A stretch of 64,000 nucleotides of DNA, taken from the NCBI GenBank assembly GCA_026214975.1, contig JAOBSW010000307.1, positions 1-64,000 of the forward strand, written 5' to 3'. The stretch comes from Gentiana macrophylla (Eukaryota; Streptophyta; Magnoliopsida; Gentianales; Gentianaceae). Each line of letters opens with the position of its first letter. The first letter of the stretch is position 1. The position numbers and the translations under genes are program-made. The notes under the pieces are model-generated. The model saw only the letters and a list, made by a program, of their open reading frames with translations, was not told the DNA's origin and did not search any database. Shown piece by piece: positions 1 through 9,702 of this stretch.

Positions 1-297
1 ACATCCGTATGGATTTCAGATTCGGTGAAGTTACTACGGGGTGTTTCAGTCATTTACTGGGTTGACTGATTAGTCGGTTAGGATTTGATTCCCAAGGCTA
101 TAAATACCATATGTAATTGCATGTAACTTGTAACTTTCTCGTGATAATAAAATAAGCCTCGTTTGTCCGTGGAGTAGTCAGCACATTGCTGGAAACCACA
201 TTAAATATGTGTTCTTCTTGTTTCTATGTTTGTTTACTTGTTAATTATTTATCTTTACTCACAATCACCATCACTTCTTGATCGATCCGTAATAATA
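1..297 (+). repeat. 5' LTR of copia element A (partial, cut by window edge)
   Basis: The segment ends just before a primer-binding site and holds a TATA box (TATAAATA at 99-106), an AATAAA-like signal near 147, and a block with GTCCGTGGAGTAG and GGAAACCACATTAAAT that recurs in the 3' LTR at 5570-5620. That block resembles the conserved R/U5 motif of Tork-type copia LTRs. The 5' end of the LTR lies outside the window, and the right boundary is uncertain by about 15 bp. Confidence 0.75.
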
Positions 298-300
298 AGC

Positions 301-312
301 TGGTATCGGAGC
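301..312 (+). promoter_or_regulatory. primer-binding site, copia element A
   Basis: TGGTATCGGAGC is one base away from the TGGTATCAGAGC complement of initiator tRNA-Met used by plant copia elements. It sits just downstream of the LTR and about 110 bp before the gag ATG. Confidence 0.85.
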
Positions 313-422
313 GTCAAGGTTCATCAAGAAATCTGTTTATATGTAGAAGCAAGGTAGATTGGCACCAAGGTCATAATTGACGCTAGGCTTTGGGATCTAT
401 ACAAGCTTTTCTGGTGAGAAAG

Positions 423-1240
423 ATGTCAGCTTTAAACGTCAAGATTAACAAGTTTACAAGAACAAATGTTTTAATCTGTGGCAGATCAAGATGCGTGCTT
501 TGTTGAAACAACAGGGATTATGGGGTCCTCTGTCAAAATCAATAGAAGAAAGTATTGCTGAGAGAGCCAGTCTGGAGGAGAAAGTACATTCAACAATTAT
601 GTTGTGCTTGTCAGATGATATTATAACAGAGGTTGCTGAAGAGGACACATCAGAGAAGCTATGGTCCAAGCTTGAGAGTTTATACATGACAATGTCTCTA
701 ACCAACAAGTTGGCATTGAAGCAACGTTTGTTCAGTTTAAGGATGCATGAGGGCACTCAACTGAGGGATCATCTAGATCAGCTAAACACAATATTTAATG
801 ATCTAAGGAATATTGATATAAAGATTGAAGATGAGGATGCAGCATTGATCCTACTTGTCTCATTGCCTGCATCATATGAGAACTTTGTGAAGTCCTTTAT
901 TGTTGGAAATGACTCGGTGTCATTGGAGGATGTGAGATCATCACTTCATGCTCGAGAGCTACGCCATAAGCCATCTAGTTCTGGTACAGACAATCAGTCT
1001 GCTGGGTTGGTGGCCAGTGGAGTCAGTAAGGGATCAGGGAATTCTGGAAAGAAGAAATCCAAGAAGAATTTCAATGGACCCAAGGCTAAGGATGTCTGTA
1101 ATTATTGCAAGGAGCATAGGCAATGGAAAATGAATGTCCAAAGAGGAAAAAAAAAACAGCAGGGTACCCAACAGGGTATAGTTGCTTTGGCAAAACAAGA
1201 CACCAACTCTGAAGAAGATCTGGCCCTAGCAGTTTCAAAG
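423..1240 (+). pseudogene. copia element A gag (broken)
   Basis: This is the retrotransposon nucleocapsid precursor, which would package element RNA in cytoplasmic particles. The ATG at 423 opens a peptide whose expected gag start is out of frame by about 490. From 491 the frame reads through a UBN2-type gag domain (MRALLKQQGLWGPL, then LWSKLESLYMT, LPASYENF). A CCHC zinc knuckle is visible near 1098-1140 but is decayed: the CNYCK half is present and the GH...C half is lost to a small indel. No full-length product is possible. Assignment to the Tork/TNT1-like copia group is inferred from these motifs and the LTR. Confidence 0.8.
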
Positions 1241-1246
1241 TCAGCA

Positions 1247-1455
1247 GGACACAGGGATGTGTGGATTCTGGACACTGGGCATCTTATCATGTGTGTCTTA
1301 ATTGGGAGTGGTTTTCAACTTATCAGCAGGTGGATGGAGGCCATATTTCTATGGCCAACAGAAAGGTCTGCAAAATAGTTAGGATTGGATCAATCCAGCT
1401 GAGGACACATTATGGTAAATTCTGCACACTGAAGGAGGTTAGGTATGTTCCATAA
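1247..1455 (+). pseudogene. copia element A aspartic protease (broken)
   Basis: The protease would cleave the Gag-Pol polyprotein. The catalytic motif WILDSGASxH is spread over two frames: WILDTG ends one reading frame at about 1275, and the second frame gives SYHVCLNWEWF through CTLKEVRYVP. A frameshift therefore sits on the active site. The trailing CTLKEVRYVP is the usual link to the GAG-pre-integrase domain. Confidence 0.75.
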
Positions 1456-1516
1456 ATGACCAAGAATTCGATATCACTTAGTCTTTTAAACAGCAAAGGG
1501 TTCAAGTGAAGGTGTA

Positions 1517-1930
1517 GTGGTGAATGTCTATAAGGATTCAACTGTGATTCTAAAGGGTATCAGGCAGGGGACACTGTACATACTACAAAGTCTGGTGTAT
1601 CAGAGTTCTTCTACTGAGAGCATCATCGAGAGGTTCTTGATCCTGGTGACTAAGTTGTGGCATATGAGATTGGGTCATATGGGTGAAACAGGGATGCAAA
1701 TTCTGTCTAAGTCTGTTCTACTTGGGGGATATAAGGTCAAGGAGTTGGAATTTTATGAACACTGTGTTTGGGAAACAACATAGAAGCAAGTTCCCAAAAG
1801 TAATGCACATCACAAAAGGGACACTTGATTATGTTCATTTTGATTGTTGGAGACCTTTAAAGGTGAAGTCATTGGGTGGTCACAGGTATTTAGTGTCTTT
1901 TAAAGATGATGTTGGTCAAACCGCTCATCT
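1517..1930 (+). pseudogene. copia element A GAG-pre-integrase and integrase stub
   Basis: LWHMRLGHMGETGMQILSK and EFYEHCVWET match the GAG-pre-integrase (HHCC zinc-binding) domain. A frame change near 1785 leads into KQHRSKFPK and YVHFDCWRPLKVKS, the start of the integrase core. The canonical D in HxDxWGP is still seen (FDCW), but the rest of the DDE core is missing: sequence at 1935 already corresponds to the linker before reverse transcriptase. An internal deletion of several hundred bp is inferred. Confidence 0.75.
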
Positions 1931-1934
1931 ATAG

Positions 1935-2961
1935 GCAGTCTGCTGGACAAGAGTTAGCAGACTCTCAAACAACTAATGTTGGTCAGGAAGGTATAGCTCT
2001 TAGCAGGACTAGAAGGACCAATATTAGACCCCCCCAGAAGGTATAGGTTTGAGGAGGATATGGTTGGATATGCACTTCAGGTAGCTGAAGAAGTGGATGG
2101 TTTTGAACCAAACACCTACAGAGAAGCTGTGACATGTTCAGAGCCATTTCAATAGCTTGCTGCCATGGGAGAAGAAATTGAGTCACTTCAGAAGAATGAG
2201 ACTTGGGATATAGTCAAACAACCACATGATAGAAGGGTGGTCAGCTGCAAATGGATCTTTAAGAAAAAAGAAGAGACGACATCTGCTGAGGGCATCAGAT
2301 ATAAGGCACATTTGGTGCAAGAGGGTTCAGTCAAAAAGAGGGGGTAGATTATGAAGAGATATTTTCTCCTGTGGTCAGGCATACTTCAATCAGGGTGCTA
2401 TTAGCAATAGTGGCACATCAGAATCTTGAACTTGAGCAATTGGATGCGAAGACAACTTTTCTACATGGAGATGTATATAAGGAAATATATATGACTCAAC
2501 CAGAGGGTTTCCATGTTCCTTGCATGGAAGGGTTTGTAAATGAAAAAGTCCTTATATGGACTTAAGCAGCCCTAAGGCAGTGGTATAAGATGTTTGACAG
2601 TGATATGATTCAACTGGGATATAGCAGGAGTCCATATGATTGTTGTGTTTATCATAACAAGTTAAAGGATGGTTCATTCATCTATCTGGTTCTGTATGTG
2701 GATGATATGCTGATAGCTGCTGTGAACAAGTCTGATATTCAAGATCTGAAGAATCTGCTCAAGGTTGAATTTGAAATAAAGGATTTGGGGAATGCAAAGA
2801 AAATTTTGGGGATGGAGATCTATAGAGATAGGAAGCAAGGGAAGTTTTTCTTGTCTCGGCAGGGGTATATTGAAAAGGTATTATCCAAGTTTGGCATGTC
2901 AGCAGCCAAAACTATCGATACTCCTGTAGGGAAATCAACTAGTCTACACAGAGGAATTTAA
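1935..2961 (+). pseudogene. copia element A reverse transcriptase, first copy (truncated)
   Basis: The linker RRTNIRPPQKV leads to LQKNETWDIVKQ and WIFKKKE, the start of the RVT_2 domain. Frames change at about 2340 and 2555. Key motifs are present: QLDAKTTFLHGD, MTQPEGF, and the catalytic YVDDM box near 2694-2708. The frame ends at a stop at 2959-2961, exactly where a reverse-oriented LTR-like block begins, so the C-terminal part of RT and RNase H are absent from this copy. Positions 2364-2961 recur at 33837-34433. Confidence 0.85.
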
Positions 2962-3859
2962 AAAATATTGACTTCCGATCCCAAGATCGACTTAGTTTAA
3001 TACAATAAACACATTAAGTAGTTGAGGGTGGTTACCTTGGTAGATCTAAAAGATCGACGCTTTGATCGCCAACAGAGAGTAGTAGTGCGCGCAAGCCGTC
3101 CACGTGTCCGGCCTCTATCGATATCCACATGAACACCTCGCCGGAATCTTCCTTGGATTGCTACTAGAAAAATCTGGTTGCTAGACCGGTCGTTTTCTCT
3201 CTCTAAGTCTCACTAGAAAAAGCTCTCTATTTTTCACAAGAACTATTAGTCTCTTGGAATTATGGTGTACAAAAGAGCTAGCCAACCCCTTGATTATATA
3301 GGAGTAGGTACGGCCGAATGTCTTCCCAAACTGATTGGGAGAAGCTTCCTAGTAGATGAATGAGAGAAAAACATTTTCCTAATAAAATAAGGAAAATCAC
3401 TTTGATTGATTTATCTCTTTTAGTTTAATATCTTATATTAATTAAATCTAAGATACTGTCAATATTTAATATTGAATATCTTTATCTTATTACCATAAAT
3501 CTATTTATCCAAAATCAATTAATATCCAATATTAATATATGGTAATCTCATTAATTAAATTGCACAATCCAAATGTATCTTATACACTAGTCATATGCGC
3601 CTCTTTGACCAACAAATTGGCTTCCGGATTCTTTAATTAATCTATATAATTAATATCTTGTATTTAATTTATTCATAATAAATAAATACTGTCATATTAA
3701 TTTATTCACTATAAGACTTTATAGTCGAGATAAACTTTCCTTATTTGGTTATCACTATAACTGTATTTTAATCCAGCTAGATGTTCTTATGTGTGTGACC
3801 CAATAGGCTTCCAAATATGTTGGCCGTAGACACAAAGTGCAAATTACAAAAATGCCCTT
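2962..3859 (-). repeat. LTR-like block in reverse orientation, copy 1
   Basis: About 0.9 kb of AT-rich DNA separates two RT segments. Read on the minus strand it looks like a 5' LTR: AT-rich U3-like sequence, a TATA motif (CTATATAATCAAGG, near 3288-3300) and a pyrimidine/AG-rich leader with GAGAGAGAAAACGACC. It ends with two direct copies of ACCCAATAGGCTTCCAAATATG (near 3800 and 3860). The same block follows the same RT fragment at 34434-35327. No terminal TG/CA with matching target duplication was found, so solo LTR is an inference. Confidence 0.5.
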
Positions 3860-3881
3860 GACCCAATAGGCTTCCAAATAT

Positions 3882-4963
3882 GTGTGTGAAGCAAGCTCCT
3901 AGACAGTGGTATAAAAGGTTTGACAGCTATATGATCCAGTTGGGTTACAGCAGAAGTCCTTATGATTGCTGTGTTTACAACAGTCAGTTGGAAGATAGAT
4001 CATACATCTATCTTGTGTTATATATGGATGACATGCTAACAGCCGCAAAGAAGAAGTCTGATGTTCAGTATCTGAAAGACCTTCTTAGTGCTGAGTTTGA
4101 AATGAAAGATTTGGGTGCAGCCAAGAAAATTTTGGTGATGGAGATCTGGAGAGATAGAAATCAGAAGAAACTTTTTTTTATCTCAGCAGGGCTATATACG
4201 GAAGATTTTGTCAAAATTTGGCATGTTAGCTGCTAAGCCAATAGATATTCCTATGGCATCAAATGTTCATTTGTAAGTTTATGCATCACAATCAGCAGAG
4301 GAGAATGAGTATATGTCAAGAGTTCCCTATGCTAGTGCAGTTGGCAGTCTGATGTATGTTATGGTGTGCACTAGGCCTGATCTGGCTCAGGCAGTCAATG
4401 TTGTCAGCAGGTTTATGGCTCAACCTGGAAAGTTGTGAAAAGAATGTTCAGGTACCTTAAAGGTACAGCTGATGTTGGTCTCATTTATGGAGGTGATACT
4501 CATAAACTGATCACAGGATACTGTGATGCTGATTATGCAGGTGATGTGGACAGTAGAAATCTATGACTGGTTATGTTTTCACATTGGGGAATTCAGTTGT
4601 CAGCTGGAAAGCAACTTTTTAGGCAACCGTGGGTTAATCAACTACTGAAGCTGAGTATATGGCTCTTACTCAAGCAGCCAAGGAGGGTGTCTGATGAAGG
4701 GACTAGTCAGTGATTTGGGGCTACATCAGGATCAAGCTGAGATTTATTTTGACAGTTTGAGTGCAAATTGCCTAGTTAAGGATCAGGTTCATCATGAAAG
4801 AACCAAGCATATTGATGTGAGGTATCATTTTCTGATAAATGAGAAGAGGGTTGTAGTGAAGAATATCAGCACCAAGGGCAATCCTGCTGATATGTTCACT
4901 AAACCAGTTCAGCAGAGCAAGTTTCAGTTGTGTCTAGACTTGCTGAATATTCAAAGCTTGTAA
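3882..4963 (+). pseudogene. copia element B reverse transcriptase and RNase H (5'-truncated)
   Basis: The reading restarts inside RT at VKQAPRQWYKRF, repeating a part of the domain already present at 2575 but with clearly different codons, so this is a second, related element. YMDDM (variant of YVDDM) lies near 4024. Frameshifts follow near 4200, 4430 and 4550. RNase H is recognisable by STTEAEYMAL (about 4636-4665, frame-broken) and by the C-terminal HERTKHIDVRYHF and NPADMFTKP, which end normally at 4963. Products are not expected. Confidence 0.8.
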
Positions 4964-5108
4964 ACTGAAATTTGGATACTCAGTTGTGGGCAGATCAACT
5001 TGAGTGGATTCTGAGGAGAAGTCTGGTAATGTACATCCTGGCATTGGCGAATGCATCCGGTACAAGTACATCCGATTATGCAATCTGGTGACGTTGAATG
5101 AGTTCAAG

Positions 5109-5122
5109 TCAAGGTGGAGATT
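5109..5122 (+). promoter_or_regulatory. polypurine tract, copia element B
   Basis: TCAAGGTGGAGATT immediately precedes a TGTCG LTR start; AAGGTGGAGATTTGT is the usual copia PPT/LTR junction. It would prime plus-strand DNA synthesis. Confidence 0.7.
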
Positions 5123-5670
5123 TGTCGATTTTGGTGACTTGACCTCTAAACTGATAAATGATCTGGTGGAACTAATCGAGCGGCAAGGCGATAATGATGG
5201 TCGATTTGATTAAGTATATTGATTCTGTGAAAGTCGGTTTGATGAAGTACAACCGAGTTTCTTTTGAAGTCGCAGATCGGCCGACTAACGAGTTTCTTGC
5301 CGATATATTGAATTCTACATCAGGCGATTGATTACAAGTCTTGGAAGTCGCTTTTGAGATGAGTTTAATCCTGGTGGATAATAAGTGGGTAGGGTCCACA
5401 TCTGAGGTATTTATGAGAATTCGACAAAGATCTTTGGCGGTTAGGGGTTTGAGATTTGTGTCTATAAATACCGAAGTTGTAATCAATGAAATGTGTGTCT
5501 TTCAAAGTGTTATTCACACACTTGTGAAAACCTTGTAATTCTGTGCATAATAAATATCTCATTTTCTGTCCGTGGAGTAGTCGACACAATGCTGGAAACC
5601 ACGTTAAATCACTGTGTTCTTCTTGTTTCTGTGTTTTATCAATTCCGCCATTCTTTACGTTTCCATTGCT
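5123..5670 (+). repeat. 3' LTR of copia element B
   Basis: It starts TGTCG after the polypurine tract and carries TATAAATA at 5463-5470, AATAAA near 5551 and the R/U5-like block GTCCGTGGAGTAG...GGAAACCACGTTAAAT shared with the LTR at 1-297. Similarity to that 5' LTR is limited mostly to the conserved block, which agrees with the two RT parts coming from different subfamilies. The right boundary is approximate; no target duplication is visible. Confidence 0.65.
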
Positions 5671-6059
5671 TCTTTGTTTGTTTCTTTCTTAAACTGCATG
5701 TTTTCTGTCTATATATGTTTATAACAAAATCAAACCAAGAAGATGCTTATGTAAAATATTTTGATGATTTTGCTATTTGAGCTGTCTTGTGAATTTTTTA
5801 AGGGCCGTCTGGAGCCAGGAGTTTCATCCAGGGGGTCGAAATTTTCACTTCAACGTACAAAAATTATGTTAAGAAATATAAAGACGCAAATATAAGATAA
5901 AACAGAATTTATGATACCAAAAACTCGCGTGTTGCTTGTGATCTTAACCAAAATATAAGATAGAAGATAAAAGATAATTTATGATACCAAAATACATGTT
6001 TATTATTTTGTAACCGCTAAATAAACTTACAATCGACCTCTGCGGTCTGTCATTTTTTT
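5671..6059. other. AT-rich spacer, probably 3' flank of the hAT pseudogene
   Basis: No coding signal. It holds two imperfect direct copies of AATTTATGATACCAAAA with preceding AAATATAAGATA (about 5888-5930 and 5950-5995). It lies just past the C-terminus of the minus-strand hAT pseudogene and may be its former 3' untranslated region. Confidence 0.4.
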
Positions 6060-7715
6060 AAAAATAATCCATGATACATCCATTTAATAGATTACTAAAT
6101 ATCTCCCTCTCAATATACACCACCACGCAGTCATTCAAAAATCCATCACTCATTTTGTTCCGCAATCGACTCTTCACATACTTCATAGCTGCTGAGAATG
6201 CTCGCTCTACTGTTTGCGGTTGCAACCGGCAAAATCAAGGACAATTCTAATAGCTTGTAAACCAATGGACATACCATCGATCTGAAAAGTCTCTTGGATA
6301 GAATTTAGAAAGCTGAAGCAACTTTTTGCGATCAAAAGAAGCAAAAGGCTTTAAGGGGCTAAAGCAGGCCATGCACCGCAACAACTCAGTATTGGTCTCA
6401 TTGAATCGATTATTGATCTCTTGTAAATGCATATCGATTACGGTGATGAATATTTCCCTTCATCCACAATTGAATCAAGTACATCAACCACTGAGTCAAA
6501 TAATGTAATTAAGTTATTCAGTGTTCTGTAATGTGATCCCCAACGTACGTGTCTCACCCTCACCAGGACGGGCGAGAGATCGATCTCTCTTGATTCAATC
6601 CCCTCCCACTATCAAGTTCATCATTTTCTAGTCCTAGTCCCTCAATTATTCTAGCAACTTGGGACTCCCGTAAAGTATCTTGACGCTTGCACGATGCTCC
6701 CACCACGCACATTAACAATATCAGAAATTAAACTGAAGAGTCCAACAACATGTACATGTTTTTTTGCCACGTACTCCAACCAATATAATGTCAATTGGAG
6801 TTGATGAGCAAATTAAACAATGAACAAAATGCGCAGACTCGTTTTCTTTCAAAATGAGTGTCTTAAGTCCATTACCATTATATTCACCTTGCATATATAT
6901 TCCTAGCCCCTTGGCCTCGTAACATCGAAATGCTCAAACCATTTGCCGAAGACATATCACATTAATTAAGGGCTTTTTTGAGTGATGCAGCAGTAGTACT
7001 GTTTTTGACGCGTTTAAGACCCAAAAATCGTTCAACCACGCATCCATTTTTATCCACAAATCTCAAAACAACCGCCATTTGCTCTTTTGTAGATACATCA
7101 TCACGTGATTCATCGATAAGAATGGAGAATAACACATTATCAAGCTCTTTAATGATAGCTTTGGTGGTCTGGAATGCTGAAGCTTTAACAATATCTTTTT
7201 GAATCATAGGTGAAGTTAACCTCAAATTTTTAGGAGCATTTTGAAGTACAACTGCCGGCATTTGCCAGCGGCAATATTATGAGAACTATTAGGACCGCCC
7301 ACATGTTCCTTTAACTTTTCTCCCTTTTTTTCCAGTTAGTAAAACCCTTAGAAACAAATATATCACCGCCACCTTGCTCTCCACACGTAGGCTTAAAGAG
7401 ATAACAATATAGACAAAAAGCAGCATCCTTACTAATTAATGCTATACTCCAACCAATCAAATTTATCAAACCATGACGGATTTAAGTTTCTTGACTTATT
7501 GTTGATATTCCTAGTCTTGAAATTATGTTCACGGAGTTGACATGGGCCTCTTAACAAATACTCTCTGCGCACTCTTTCACGGATATTGAATACATAATCA
7601 GTAATTCTAGGCCTTAGACCTGGATCTGACGGGAAATCAATTACATCTGAATTTATACAAATTTTTTCACTAGACTCTAAAGACTTCTCATATTTCCTTT
7701 TAAGAGTAATTGGCA
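6060..7715 (-). pseudogene. hAT-type transposase-like gene (TTF zinc finger / ZMYM1-like), broken
   Basis: Read on the minus strand, the domain order is that of plant TTF-type zinc finger proteins with a hAT dimerisation domain. TTF zinc finger: ITDYVFNIRERVRREYL, NPSWFDKFDWLEYS at 7440-7620, continuing in another frame to about 7280. DUF4371-like domain: MIQKDIVKASAF, ILIDESRDDVS at 6962-7261. RNase H-fold remnants: CKRQDTLRESQVARI near 6650-6700 and RWGSHYRTLNNLI near 6530. A stretch at 6250-6432 (LRCMACFSPLKPFASFDRKK) follows, and the hATC dimerisation domain ends the gene (VERAFSAMKYVKSRLRNKM, about 6105-6213). At least five frame changes or stops separate them. The 5' end is cut by the MULE terminus at 7704. 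Confidence 0.85.
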
Positions 7716-7911
7716 AAAACACCCCTATGTTTGGGTCAACATTGAGACTTACCCTTTATCTTCAGATTTTGCATTTTTACCCTCTATCTTCTATAAAATT
7801 TTGTAAGAAACACCCCTTTCCGAATTTAGGGTTAAATATAACGGAAATAAGGCGCGTGCTCTGCACTCCCGTCAACCTGCGCAAACAACAAAAAAATGTT
7901 TTTTTTTAAAT
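7704..7911 (+). repeat. MULE left terminal inverted repeat, outer copy
   Basis: It begins GAGTAATTGGC and includes ACACCCCTATGTTTGGGTC, ACCCTCTATCTTCTAT, GAATTTAGGGTTAAAT and a TGCGCAAACAAC end, matched in inverted orientation by 14690-14883. A second, partly decayed copy follows directly, so the left end has a tandemly doubled TIR. Confidence 0.8.
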
Positions 7912-7960
7912 GAGTAATTGTCGCAAAACACTCCTATGTTTGGGTCAACATTAAGACTTA

Positions 7961-8839
7961 GGGTCTGTTTGTTTACACCACTTAACACTTATTCTTGAAA
8001 GAATAAGTGATTATTAAAATAAGTGTTGTTTGATAATACTTTTAACACCTCTAAATTAATTAAGATCTTCGAATTTCTGTGAAAAATTATAGAAAATTTT
8101 AAGTGGTTGAGAACTACTTAATCTTGAATTTTTCAATAAATCTATGTTAGGTGAGATGACACTCTACACCCATACCTACCTCACACCTACACCCCACCCT
8201 CACCTTACCCCCAATCCCACCCCTATCCACCCCACCCATACCCCCCACCCACCCCACATCCCCACACCCACACAACCCATACCCCCACAAACCACACACC
8301 CGCCGACACCCTCACCCACCCATACCCACCCCACACCCCACACACCTCATACCCACCTACACCCTCACACCCCCACTCCAACACCCCCACTCCCACCCTC
8401 CCCTACACCCACACCCACCACGCACCACACACCACACTCACACCCACCACCCCCACACACACACACCCACACCCACACCCACACCCACACACACACCCAC
8501 ACCCACGCCACCCGACACCCACCCCCACACACCACACACCCGACACCCACCCACACCCACACCCCACCCTACGCCCACCTACACCCTTATTACCCTACAC
8601 CAACACCCCCACCCACCCTACACCCACCCTACACACACCCACACCCCACCCACCCTACACCCACCCTACACACACCCACACCCACACCCACATACACACT
8701 CACGAAACAAATTTTAATTTCAAATATAATAAATGTTACCAAACAGTCTAATCAATTTCGGCACTTAAAATATTCAGTTACTTAATTTATTCAGAATTAA
8801 GACTTCAGATTTCAGTTTTCAGTTCTAACAAACGGCCCC
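7961..8839. mobile_element. Tourist-like MITE (PIF/Harbinger type)
   Basis: Ends are GGGTCTGTTTGTT on the left and AACAAACGGCCCC on the right, imperfect inverted repeats of the GGGnnTGTTTG type. A 3-bp TTA target duplication flanks it (7958-7960 and 8840-8842), typical of PIF/Harbinger insertions. At 879 bp it is long for a MITE because of the internal C/A-rich minisatellite. No transposase is present, so movement would need a partner in trans. Confidence 0.8.
8157..8705. repeat. C/A-rich degenerate minisatellite inside the MITE
   Basis: About 550 bp of ACCC, CACA and TACACCC units with almost no G on the plus strand. Sub-blocks such as CACCCTACACACACCCACAC recur near 8615 and 8665. The Pro/His/Thr-rich reading frame across it is a by-product of composition. 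Confidence 0.9.
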
Positions 8840-8918
8840 TTACCCTTTATCTTCAAATTTTGCATTTTTACCCTCTATCTTCTATACAATTTTACAAGAA
8901 ACACCCTTTTTCGAAGCA

Positions 8919-9702
8919 ATTAATTCTAATTTTGTATGAACTATGAAATGAATGAATGAATTTGATCTTGTTCACTTGGTAAATTTAGAATGTTTTTCCT
9001 TTTTTATTGATGTAAATTGAGGCTGTGAAACTTGACATGCCTCAACTATTTTCTTTTTTTGAGCTAATTTTCCATTAGGTTTCATTAACATCATTACAAG
9101 CATTAGAGTCTGAGAGTCATACTATTTACAAGTTCATCCATTCATGGAATATGTATATAGGTAACTTCGGTGTCTCATAGAAACCGAGCTTTGAAAGAAG
9201 CTAACCTGGGACAAGCTTGAATTCATTGTGCGGCCAAGCTTGCAACAAAAAAAATACCTACTTGATTTATAGATAGTAAATGTAACAAAAAAAAAATACC
9301 TACTTGATTCATAGATACCTTATGCCAAAAAAAAAAATTTATGTTAACAACCAAATCTGATCAAAACATTAGGCACCCATCAGGATTCGGGGGCCTTCAA
9401 CTCCAGGTCTGTAGGTAAAAAACTATAGGTTGGTGTTCAAAATTGCTATACCATACAGCAAAACCAAAATCATAACCATACAACAATACCATTAACACAA
9501 AAGCATCATTGTCAAAGCACAATACACACCAAATTACATAAACCAATCCAGATACAATACCTTAAGTTGCATTTAGCACCATACAACAATCCCAAAACAC
9601 TACCATAAATTTCAAAAATAGATTACATGGATCGATCCCCAAAAAAAAGGATATATTATTGTGCTTGATAACCCAATCATCAAAGTCATTATTCATGTTC
9701 TA
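8919..9702. other. MULE interior without recognised gene
   Basis: Between the inner left TIR and the stop codon of the transposase tail exon. It is AT-rich and holds two similar AAAAAATACCTACTTGATT blocks near 9250 and 9290. It probably includes the 3' untranslated region of the transposase transcript. Nothing else was seen. Confidence 0.4.

Larger units (their letters stand above)
7912..8918 (+). repeat. MULE left TIR, inner copy, split by a MITE
   Basis: GAGTAATTGTCGCAAAACAC...TTAAGACTTA (7912-7960) is the start of a second TIR copy. It resumes at 8840 with TTACCCTTTATCTTC and continues to AGAAACACCC near 8910. The interruption is the MITE at 7961-8839. Confidence 0.75.

Noticed and set aside
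2962..3859. Helitron carrying the RT fragment
   Set aside because: No TC...CTRR ends or terminal hairpin found at the shared boundaries of the two copies.
8144..8785. 213-codon plus-strand frame rich in Pro, His and Thr, and its minus-strand Val/Gly/Cys-rich shadow
   Set aside because: It is created by the C/A minisatellite inside a MITE; no protein-like composition or start context.
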